A stretch of DNA of 50,095 nt, from contig NZ_FZOB01000013.1 in NCBI RefSeq assembly GCF_900188395.1, positions 1 through 50,095 of the forward strand, given 5' to 3'. The notes beneath the pieces were generated by a model, which saw nothing but the letters and a program-made list of their open reading frames with translations, did not search any database and had not been told where the DNA came from. Shown one piece after another: positions 43,593 to 50,095 of this stretch (position 1 is the first letter of the stretch; each line of letters starts with the position of its first letter). Made by a program: the position numbers and the translations under genes. The DNA is from Desulfurobacterium atlanticum (GTDB lineage: Bacteria; Aquificota; Aquificia; Desulfurobacteriales; Desulfurobacteriaceae).

Positions 43593-44594
43593 TTATTGGC
43601 TGTTTAAAAAAACGGGCTTTATTTCATCAACAAAAGCATATTCATAATACCAGCCGTTAGCTTTTACCAGCAAATCGATGTTAACATAGCCCCCGGAAGA
43701 TCTAATTGGTATAGTAAAGGTGTGCCAACCAAGTCCGTTAATTAAACTTTTTATTTTTTCTTTTCCATTCACCTTAAGGATCATAACCCAATTGCCGTTT
43801 CTGTTACCTGCCACTTTAAGCTTTATAGCTTTGGTATTTGCCGGGAATCTACATTTCAAATGAGCTGGTTCGGTAGTTGATACAGGATGCAGATAGAAAG
43901 CTCCTCCGTTTCCGCCGGGAGGAGGCATAGCATCACCGATTTGCCTTATTCTCGGTTTCCATCCGAAGTGTTCACTACTATTGTAAATTGGTGTTGGTAT
44001 GTTTTTCACAATACTACAGTAGTTTACCCATCTTTCGGTATGTTTTCTTTCTTTTAGTTGTTGCGGTCTGGCAGGAGTAGGTTTTATTTCATCAATAAAA
44101 GCATACTCATAATACCAGCCGTTAGCTTTAACAAATAGATCCACAATTACCGGTTTATTTCGAGAGTTAACAGGAATAGTAAAAGTATGCCATTTTCTCC
44201 CATTTATAGTGGCTGTTTTAACAGTTTCTCCATTCACCTTAAGGATCATGATCCAATCGCCGTTTCTATTACCTGCCACTTTAAGCTTTACAGCTTTAGT
44301 ATTTGCCGGGAATCTACATTTCAGATGAGCTGGTTCGGTAGTTGATACAGGATGCAGATAGAAAGCTCCTCCGTTTCCACCGGGAGGAGGCATAGCATCA
44401 CCGATTTGCCTTATTCTCGGTTTCCATCCGAAATGTTCACTACTATTGTAAATTGGTGTTGGTATGTTTTTCACAATACTACAGTAGTTTGCCCATCTTT
44501 CGGTATAGGCAAAAGATGATGTAGATAAAAAGAGTGTTGATAGAAATGCAAATAAAAAAAACAGAATGAGCCGAGTATTTTTCCTGTAGAACAT
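43593..44594 (-). CDS. secreted protein of two nearly identical halves, unknown
   Basis: 333 residues. Signal peptide 1-29 (ending STSSFA), then two copies of a roughly 140-residue unit (about 30-172 and 185-328) joined by a basic linker. Each unit starts TERWxNYCSIVKNIPTPIYN, continues with GWKPRIRQIGDAMPPPGGNG and LHPVSTTEPAHLKCRFPANT, and ends VKANGWYYEYAFxDEIKP. The alternating beta pattern and paired Cys suggest a jelly-roll carbohydrate-binding-like domain, but I do not recognise a family. It lies just after the motility run and divergent from an orphan lipoprotein. SD AAAGGAGGGAG precedes the ATG. Confidence 0.85.
   Translation of the reverse strand: MFYRKNTRLILFFLFAFLSTLFLSTSSFAYTERWANYCSIVKNIPTPIYNSSEHFGWKPRIRQIGDAMPPPGGNGGAFYLHPVSTTEPAHLKCRFPANTKAVKLKVAGNRNGDWIMILKVNGETVKTATINGRKWHTFTIPVNSRNKPVIVDLFVKANGWYYEYAFIDEIKPTPARPQQLKERKHTERWVNYCSIVKNIPTPIYNSSEHFGWKPRIRQIGDAMPPPGGNGGAFYLHPVSTTEPAHLKCRFPANTKAIKLKVAGNRNGNWVMILKVNGKEKIKSLINGLGWHTFTIPIRSSGGYVNIDLLVKANGWYYEYAFVDEIKPVFLNSQ
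43765..44040. repeat. direct repeat, copy A (second half of the secreted protein)
   Basis: 276 bp repeated at 44230-44505 with an offset of 465 bp (155 codons). By eye I count about ten differences, all of them transitions, so about 96% identity. Outside this block the two halves diverge. Confidence 0.9.
44230..44505. repeat. direct repeat, copy B (first half of the secreted protein)
   Basis: Partner of 43765-44040. Sharp edges to the high-identity block inside a longer, more diverged duplication suggest gene conversion rather than one very recent duplication. Confidence 0.9.
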
Positions 44595-44760
44595 TCTCCC
44601 TCCTTTTCAATTTAAAAATTAACTGATATAAAAATTTTCTAATTTTCAATTTATTCCAAAATAAAGGAAGATGCCATGGTTGAAAATTTTGTTGATGGCA
44701 AAAGGGAAGAAAAGTATATTACAACCGAAGAATCTTTCAAAATTTTTTAAAATTTTTATT

Positions 44761-44769
44761 TGTTATACT
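44761..44769 (+). promoter_or_regulatory. extended -10 promoter of the orphan lipoprotein gene
   Basis: TGTTATACT is an extended -10 (TGN plus TATACT), 36 bases before the ATG at 44806. The upstream DNA is an A/T-tract-rich stretch that could act as an UP element. No strong -35 is visible. Confidence 0.55.
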
Positions 44770-44805
44770 AACTCATTAGAAAATCTTTTTAAAGGGGAGG
44801 CAAAA

Positions 44806-45795
44806 ATGAGAAAGTTGATGTCGCTTGTTCTTGTAGCAGGGATTTCATCTTTTATGGTTGCAGGTTGTGGCGGTGGAGACACAACAACAGATACAACTAC
44901 CGATACGTCAACAGTTTACCTTAAAGACGTTATCAAAGACGAGCAAAGCGCTAAGATAGCTTTTTATAAGGCTCTTAGCACTAACAGACTTTATAATCTG
45001 GAAAATTTGACAAGTCTTATTTCTTACTATTTAACTATGAAAATAGAAGGTATTTTTAATGACAACAACTTGTATAGTTCTGATAGCAACATTTGTGGAA
45101 ACTACACAGTAGATACTGATAACAGAACTTTCACTTTTAACTTTGATAACTGTTCTGACTATGGCTTGAGTTTCATTTCTGGACGACTTTCAGGTTCTTA
45201 TCAAACAGCTAACAGAACAATCTCATCTGTTAATATCAGTTTATCCGATGGATTTTCTTACCTTTATGATTATAAAAACACACTCTACGGAGCGACAGTA
45301 TCTGCTGAATCTAGTTATGATGATAGTGGAACCTGGTATGGTGATACTTATAACATTAAAGCTGATAAGATAGAGTATCGTTATCTGCCAGATGATAACT
45401 ATACCACTCCTTTACCCTGCTTTAACGAGACAGATATAGCAGCGACTCTTACAGATGTAACTGCAACTATAAAAGAAGACAACTCCACTTATTCTCAAGA
45501 GTATTCTTACAAAGTTGAGTGGCCTCCATTTATAAATGCTCCTGTTATGATGGACTATGAGCTTTGGAGCCAGGATTATGAAAACGGCACGGTAACAGGT
45601 TATATAAAAATAGCAGATGGCACTATTGTTGCTACTTGGGATGCTGATAATAATACTGATGAAAATAACATCCTGTTTGACCTTAAGTATAACGGCTCAG
45701 TTATCTATACTGGAACGTTTGAGAACTTTGAGGATGAACTTATCAGCTACCTTAATGAAAATGGTGTATGTGAAACTTTAACAATCTATCCATAA
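44806..45795 (+). CDS. orphan lipoprotein with Asp/Thr-rich linker
   Basis: 329 residues from ATG 44806 with AAAGGGGAGG upstream; the frame extends further back but without support. Signal peptide with lipobox VAGC (C20), then GGGDTTTDTTTDTSTVYLKD as a flexible spacer, and a beta-rich, Asn/Asp/Tyr-rich body with about five scattered Cys. I do not recognise a domain. Its low Lys/Glu and high Asn/Ser/Thr content is unlike the neighbouring cytoplasmic proteins, which fits a surface protein and could also mean recent acquisition. It is monocistronic. Confidence 0.85.
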   Translation: MRKLMSLVLVAGISSFMVAGCGGGDTTTDTTTDTSTVYLKDVIKDEQSAKIAFYKALSTNRLYNLENLTSLISYYLTMKIEGIFNDNNLYSSDSNICGNYTVDTDNRTFTFNFDNCSDYGLSFISGRLSGSYQTANRTISSVNISLSDGFSYLYDYKNTLYGATVSAESSYDDSGTWYGDTYNIKADKIEYRYLPDDNYTTPLPCFNETDIAATLTDVTATIKEDNSTYSQEYSYKVEWPPFINAPVMMDYELWSQDYENGTVTGYIKIADGTIVATWDADNNTDENNILFDLKYNGSVIYTGTFENFEDELISYLNENGVCETLTIYP

Positions 45796-45804
45796 GCATC
45801 TAAT

Positions 45805-45834
45805 CATAAAAAAAGGGGGAGTAAAATCCCCCTT
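45805..45834 (-). terminator. terminator of the infB gene
   Basis: On the minus strand AAGGGGGA, loop TTTTAC, TCCCCCTT, then TTTTT: an eight-pair stem followed by a T-run, starting just after the infB stop. On the + strand the same hairpin follows the lipoprotein gene but without a T-run. Confidence 0.85.
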
Positions 45835-45835
45835 C

Positions 45836-48472
45836 CTATATGTTCCTTTCAACCTTTTCAACAGTGTAGCATTCTATTGTATCGCCAACTTTTATATCGT
45901 TAAAGTTTTCAAGTCCGATACCGCACTCATATCCTGCCTGAACTTCTCTCACATCATCTTTAAACCTTTTTAATGATGCTATTTTACCATCATAGATTAT
46001 TACACCATCTCTTACAAGCCTTACATTTGCATTTCTTCTAATAACACCGTCCTTAACATAGCATCCTGCAACTGTTCCAACTTTTGGCACTTTAAAAGTA
46101 GCTCTTACTTCAGCACTGCCAAGGTAAACCTCTTTCTCTTCAGGCTCAAGAAGACCCTGCATAGCTTTTTTAATTTCATCAACTATATCGTAAATTACTC
46201 TATATGTTCTCATATCAACTTTTTCTCTCTCTGCCGCTTTCCTTGCAGCAGAGTCAGGTCTTACATTAAACCCTACAATGATTGCGTTTGATGCTGCTGC
46301 AAGAAGAACATCGTTTTCTGTTATCGGTCCAACTCCGGCGTGTATGATTTTAACTTTTACTTCATCTGTTGAGAGCTCTTCAAGGGATTTCCTTATAGCT
46401 TCTATAGAGCCTTGAGCGTCAGCTTTCAATACTACGTTAAGCTCTTTAACTTCCCCTTCTTTAATCTGAGCAAAAAGATCTTCAAGAGATACCCTTTTCT
46501 CTTTCTCAAGAGCAGATTCCCTTGCAAGTTCCTGACGTTTCTCGGCTATTTTCCGTGCGGTTTTTTCATCTTTTACAACGTAGAATTTATCTCCTGCAAG
46601 TGGAACATCTTCAAGACCTAAAATTTCAACTGCCATTGAAGGGCCGGCTTCTTTTACAGGTTTTCCTTTATCGTCAAACATTGCTCTTATTTTTCCAGAG
46701 TAAAGACCTGCTACTATTGGGTCGCCGACTTTGAGCGTTCCTGACTGTATCAATAACGTTGCAACAGGCCCTCTCTGCTTATCAAGTTTTGCTTCAAGAA
46801 CAACACCTCTTGCTTTCTTATTAGGATTCGCTTTCAGCTCCATTAATTCTGCTTGAAGTGCTATCATTTCAAGCAGTTCATCTACTCCTTCTCCTGTTTT
46901 AGCAGATACAGGAACCATTATTGTTGTTCCACCCCAATCTTCAGGTATAAGTCCGTGTTGTGTTAATTCCTGCTTTACTCTGTCAGGATTTGCTCCCGGT
47001 TTATCTATTTTGTTTATTGCAACGATTATTGGGACACCAGCAGCTTGTGCGTGGTTTATCGCTTCAATAGTTTGAGGCATTACTCCGTCATCTGCTGCAA
47101 CAACAAGAATTGCTATATCTGTAATCTGAGCACCTCTTGCCCTCATTGCGGTAAACGCTTCGTGCCCTGGTGTGTCAAGAAATGTGATTTTTTTCTTTCC
47201 TTCTGAAGTTTCCACTTCTACAACAGATGCACCTATATGCTGAGTTATTCCGCCTGCTTCACGCTCTGCAACTTTTGTGTTTCTTATATAGTCAAGAAGA
47301 GTTGTTTTTCCGTGATCAACATGTCCCATTACTGTAACAACAGGAGGTCTTGGCTTAAGGTCTTCAGGTCTGTCTTCAGTTTCTTCAAGTTCTTTTTCAA
47401 GGAGAGCTTCAGATTCCTCTTCTGCTCCTTCAAGTTTTGCAACTTTTCCATATTTTTCAACAAGCTTGCTTACAGTTTCAAAGTCTATTGCCTGATTTAT
47501 GGTTACAAATTTCCCAAGGGCAATAAGGTCAGAAATCAATTTATTTGGGTCTTCTCCCATTTTTTCTGCAAGCTCTCTAACAGAGATAACCTCAGGAACA
47601 ATTACAGTTTTGGCTTTTTCTTCCTCTTCAATAAGCCTTTGAAGCTGCTCTTCTTCAGAAAGTTCTTCAAAAGGAACCTCTTCAACCACTTCTTCTTTTT
47701 TCTTTTTCTTTTTACGTTTCTTTGCTTTTGCTCTATTTTTCTCTTCTATTTTACGCATAAGCTCCATAAAATGCTTTTCGCTTTCTTTCTCCTTCTCTTC
47801 CCTCTTTCTTTCGGCGATTATGGCTTCTTCAGTTTTAGGTTTCTCTTTTTCTCTCTGTTCTTTAGTGGATGCAACAAGTTTTTCAAGTTGCTCTCTTGTG
47901 ATTTTTTCTTCCTCTTTTGGTTTTGGAGCAGGGCGTGGCTTTCTATCTCTGTGAATGTGCTTTTTGTTTTCTCTATCTCTGAGAGATCTTTCTTCTTTCT
48001 CTTCTCTTTTCCTGATAGGTCGTCTTCTTTTCCTTCTTTTTGCGAGTTCTTCAGGAGATAAAATTCTTATATCTTTCTTTCTTCTATCTTTTGCGCTTTC
48101 ACTTTTCCTCGGTTTTTTATCCCGCTTTCTTTCTGAACTTTTTTCAGCAGGAACATTTGGTTTTAGAGGTGGAAGCTCTTTCTTTTCTTTTTCAGCGTCT
48201 TCTTTTTTTGACAAAGTTTCCACTTGCGTTTGTGGTTTTTCTGTTTTAACCTCTTCTTTTTTTATTTCTTCTTTTTTTGTCTTTTCAGGTTTCTTTTCTA
48301 TTTTCCTTTCAGGTGGCTTTATAAATTCCTTTACAAGCATCACCTGCTTTTCATCAAGCCCTGATTGGGCATTTTTAACCTGAATATCAAGCTCATTTTT
48401 AAGTTTTTCTATCAGCTCCTTTGAACTCATGCCAAGCTCTTTAGCAAGCTGATATACCCTTGTCTTTGCCAA
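45836..48472 (-). CDS. infB: translation initiation factor IF-2
   Basis: 878 residues. N-terminal IF2N domain ([20 protein letters not shown]), a long Lys/Glu/Arg-rich low-complexity region (about 50-270), a second IF2N-like part ([20 protein letters not shown]), then the GTPase core: G1 [16 protein letters not shown] near 382, G3 DTPGHEAF, G4 NKIDKPGA, and domains II-IV. It brings fMet-tRNA to the 30S subunit and promotes subunit joining. It stands apart from the usual nusA-infB-rbfA order. The only nearby gene on its strand is yraN, 62 bases upstream. Confidence 0.98.
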   Translation of the reverse strand: MAKTRVYQLAKELGMSSKELIEKLKNELDIQVKNAQSGLDEKQVMLVKEFIKPPERKIEKKPEKTKKEEIKKEEVKTEKPQTQVETLSKKEDAEKEKKELPPLKPNVPAEKSSERKRDKKPRKSESAKDRRKKDIRILSPEELAKRRKRRRPIRKREEKEERSLRDRENKKHIHRDRKPRPAPKPKEEEKITREQLEKLVASTKEQREKEKPKTEEAIIAERKREEKEKESEKHFMELMRKIEEKNRAKAKKRKKKKKKEEVVEEVPFEELSEEEQLQRLIEEEEKAKTVIVPEVISVRELAEKMGEDPNKLISDLIALGKFVTINQAIDFETVSKLVEKYGKVAKLEGAEEESEALLEKELEETEDRPEDLKPRPPVVTVMGHVDHGKTTLLDYIRNTKVAEREAGGITQHIGASVVEVETSEGKKKITFLDTPGHEAFTAMRARGAQITDIAILVVAADDGVMPQTIEAINHAQAAGVPIIVAINKIDKPGANPDRVKQELTQHGLIPEDWGGTTIMVPVSAKTGEGVDELLEMIALQAELMELKANPNKKARGVVLEAKLDKQRGPVATLLIQSGTLKVGDPIVAGLYSGKIRAMFDDKGKPVKEAGPSMAVEILGLEDVPLAGDKFYVVKDEKTARKIAEKRQELARESALEKEKRVSLEDLFAQIKEGEVKELNVVLKADAQGSIEAIRKSLEELSTDEVKVKIIHAGVGPITENDVLLAAASNAIIVGFNVRPDSAARKAAEREKVDMRTYRVIYDIVDEIKKAMQGLLEPEEKEVYLGSAEVRATFKVPKVGTVAGCYVKDGVIRRNANVRLVRDGVIIYDGKIASLKRFKDDVREVQAGYECGIGLENFNDIKVGDTIECYTVEKVERNI

Positions 48473-48534
48473 ATTTACAACCTCCGAAAATGTTTACCTG
48501 TTAAATATAAATGTTCCCCCAATTATATCAACTT

Positions 48535-48900
48535 CTAAAAGGCATTTTCTATATGATTTATAATTTCTTTTCCATTTTCGGTAGTTATACCTATAAAGTC
48601 AAATCTGATTGCATTGTATTTTATCTGCTTTTTCTGAAGGAATTCTATAGCTGTTCTTTTTATCTTTTTTATTTTTGCAGGTGTTATACTTTCTTCTGGG
48701 GATACTTGAGAATTTTCTTTTCGGAGTTTGACTTCAACAAATATAATTGTTCTGGATATTGGGTCAAAGGCTATTATGTCAATCTCCCCCGATAAGCTCC
48801 TGAAATTTTTCTCTATAATATAGTAGCCTTTCTTCAAGAGATAACGGAAAGCTTTCCTCTCCCCTTCTATTCCAGATTTGACATTCTTTAACCCTCCCAA
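48535..48900 (-). CDS. yraN: YraN/UPF0102 family endonuclease-like protein
   Basis: 121 residues from TTG 48900, which has AGGAGG 4 bases upstream. ATG 48930 gives 131 residues but has no ribosome-binding site. The family core is clear: [20 protein letters not shown], then [17 protein letters not shown] and IIFVEVKLRK, forming the PD-(D/E)XK Glu-Asp-Glu-x-Lys set. A nuclease activity is expected from the fold, but the role is unknown. It overlaps rnhB, as is common since yraN and rnhB are frequent neighbours. Confidence 0.9.
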   Translation of the reverse strand: MGGLKNVKSGIEGERKAFRYLLKKGYYIIEKNFRSLSGEIDIIAFDPISRTIIFVEVKLRKENSQVSPEESITPAKIKKIKRTAIEFLQKKQIKYNAIRFDFIGITTENGKEIINHIENAF

Positions 48901-49489
48901 AGCTCCTCCTGTGGATGGGTGAAATTCCATTTTTAATTATAAGCGAAATGTGCTCTTTTGTTGGATAACCTTTATGTTTTTTAAGATTATAGTCTGGAAA
49001 GATAGAATCAAGGGATTTCATAATGTAATCTCTTGTTACTTTTGCAACTATACTTGCAGCTGCGCAGGAGAAACTTTTTTCATCCCCTTTTATAAGGGTT
49101 AACTGTTTATCTGAAAATTCCTCAATGTTAAGAGCGTCAGTGATTAGAAATTCAGGCTTTTGTTTGAGGGAGTTTATTGCCCTTTTTACTGCTAATTTTG
49201 TAGCGTTTAAAATATTTATTTCGTCTATTTCTATGCTGTCCGCAAATCCTATACCAACTGAAACTGCTTCGTGGATTATTCTTTTAAAAAGTTTTTCTCT
49301 CTGCTTTTCTGTGATTTTTTTAGAGTCTCTGTTAAGAAACGGTGTGCTGTTTTTGGGAAAGATAACTGCGGCAGCAACAACGGGGCCTGCTAAAGGACCC
49401 CGTCCGGCTTCATCTATACCAGCTATTAGCTTTATTCCCGACTGCCACAGTTTCTTTTCAAAAAAAATTATTTCTTTTTGGTCATCCAC
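48779..49489 (-). CDS. rnhB: ribonuclease HII
   Basis: 236-residue enzyme removing ribonucleotides from RNA-DNA hybrids. [19 protein letters not shown] near 24-42 has the catalytic Asp-Glu pair; [10 protein letters not shown] and [15 protein letters not shown] carry the other acidic residue and the conserved core; HKGYPTKEH and HRRSFGRVK close the family set. It starts with GTG and overlaps rplS by 22 bases. About 30 extra residues follow the conserved domain. Confidence 0.96.
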   Translation of the reverse strand: MDDQKEIIFFEKKLWQSGIKLIAGIDEAGRGPLAGPVVAAAVIFPKNSTPFLNRDSKKITEKQREKLFKRIIHEAVSVGIGFADSIEIDEINILNATKLAVKRAINSLKQKPEFLITDALNIEEFSDKQLTLIKGDEKSFSCAAASIVAKVTRDYIMKSLDSIFPDYNLKKHKGYPTKEHISLIIKNGISPIHRRSFGRVKECQIWNRRGEESFPLSLEERLLYYREKFQELIGGD

Positions 49490-49845
49490 TCTTTCTTCTC
49501 TTTAATTCTTGCAGCTTTACCTTTACGCTCTCTTAGGTAGTATAGCCTTGCTCTTCTTACTATACCTCTCTTGAGAACTTCCACTTTGTCAATAACAGTA
49601 GCATTGAAAGGAAAGATTCTTTCAACACCAATACCGTAGGAAACTTTCCTTACGGTAAATGTTCCGTCTGTTCCGTTTCCTCTTTTCCTGATAACAACAC
49701 CTTCAAAAGCCTGGATTCTCTCCTTGTCTCCCTCTTTTACTTTTACGTAAACTCTTACTGTGTCTCCAGGCCTGAAATCAGGAAGCGGGACTTTTGCGGT
49801 GTACTTCTCCTTAACCGCCTGCATAAGTTCGTCCATTCCAGCCAT
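49468..49845 (-). CDS. rplS: 50S ribosomal protein L19
   Basis: 125 residues from ATG 49845, with GGAGG 8 bases upstream; longer frames lack support and cross the promoter. Family strings: [56 protein letters not shown] and [21 protein letters not shown]19 sits at the subunit interface. First gene of the rplS-rnhB-yraN transcript. trmD, its frequent neighbour, is not here. Confidence 0.97.
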   Translation of the reverse strand: MAGMDELMQAVKEKYTAKVPLPDFRPGDTVRVYVKVKEGDKERIQAFEGVVIRKRGNGTDGTFTVRKVSYGIGVERIFPFNATVIDKVEVLKRGIVRRARLYYLRERKGKAARIKEKKEWMTKKK

Positions 49846-49891
49846 ATCTAAAACCTCCATAGTTCTGTTTAACGGTTCAGGCAAGGTTGAA

Positions 49892-49919
49892 ATTATATTG
49901 AAGAAAGAGGAAAAGTCAA
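49892..49919 (-). promoter_or_regulatory. sigma-70 promoter of the rplS operon
   Basis: TTGACT (49919-49914), a 16-bp spacer and a perfect TATAAT (49897-49892), on the minus strand. The start codon lies 46 bases after the -10, leaving a leader of about 40 nt. Confidence 0.85.
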
Positions 49920-49992
49920 CTACAAAAGGAGAGTGTTTCCTGCATAGGTATACACATACTCCCCACCCACACCAAAGGAAAAAGGCTGCCCA

Positions 49993-50058
49993 CCTGGTAG
50001 TTAAAATATTAAGAGCACTAAACATTCAAATTTTCAGAAAACCAAAACCACTACCAGG
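49993..50058. repeat. 9-bp inverted repeat before the right-edge gene
   Basis: CCTGGTAGT (49993-50001) and ACTACCAGG (50050-50058) are exact inverted copies 48 bases apart. The right arm overlaps the ribosome-binding site of the gene starting at 50068, so pairing could hide it. Confidence 0.4.
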
Positions 50059-50067
50059 AGGACAACC

Positions 50068-50095
50068 ATGCAGCTAAATATAAACCTATACCACG
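50068..50095 (+). CDS. start of a gene cut by the window edge
   Basis: ATG 50068 follows AGGAGG (50056-50061) with a 6-base gap. Only nine codons are seen (MQLNINLYH), too few to identify. The gene diverges from rplS. The 150 bases before it are unusually rich in A and C on the + strand compared with the rest of the window. Confidence 0.5.

Noticed and set aside
47237-48061. 274-residue open frame on the + strand
   Set aside because: It is antisense to the Lys/Glu-rich part of infB. The Phe/Ser/Leu-rich product is the mirror of AAA/GAA codons, and there is no ribosome-binding site.

Overview
The window is an AT-rich, gene-dense bacterial chromosome segment. Lysine- and glutamate-rich proteins, tight operons, a Gram-negative gene set (LpxB, GmhB, FlgH, FlgI) and an [FeFe]-hydrogenase-like sensor suggest a thermophilic, hydrogen-using Aquificota member. 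Desulfurobacteriaceae is my best guess; this is inference, with no marker tree behind it.

Layout. (1) 1-2265: the 3' end of a 5S rRNA, a small orphan gene, a beta-carbonic anhydrase (-), then a + cluster of PilZ, FliJ-like and MotE-like proteins running to 3114. (2) 3131-6084: a stand-alone RecB-type Fe-S nuclease, an amino-acid permease and endonuclease IV. (3) 10183-6096 (-): moxR, DUF58, transglutaminase and rhodanese genes, where the DUF58 gene seems to start at a non-canonical ATC. (4) 10320-13352: a membrane protein split into two overlapping frames, murC (-) and a complete 980-bp insertion sequence with an 11-bp target duplication and a transposase broken by an in-frame TGA. (5) 13406-20558 (+): a Memo protein, then ArsR, thioredoxin, thioredoxin reductase, TlpA-like lipoprotein, EngB, RecN, VanZ-like and DUF4105. 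(6) 26779-20530 (-): gmhB, lpxB, asd, roadblock, metallo-hydrolase, patatin, acylphosphatase, LysM/M23 and a membrane protein. (7) speD (+), rsmI and ridA (-).

(8) 28758-43551 (+) is the highlight. It is one compact run of 14 genes: a very small CheZ-like protein, a cytosolic fusion of ferredoxin, [FeFe]-hydrogenase-like and chemoreceptor domains, CheA, CheW, a soluble PAS-type chemoreceptor, CheV, CheY, FlgF, FlgG, FlgA, FlgH, FlgI, FlgJ and FlhA. It looks like a motility module whose lead input is hydrogen or redox state. No CheR or CheB is seen in it.

(9) 43593-45795: a secreted protein made of two nearly identical halves and a divergent orphan lipoprotein. (10) 50095-45836: infB, yraN, rnhB and rplS (-), with a strong promoter before rplS, and the first codons of another + gene at the right edge.
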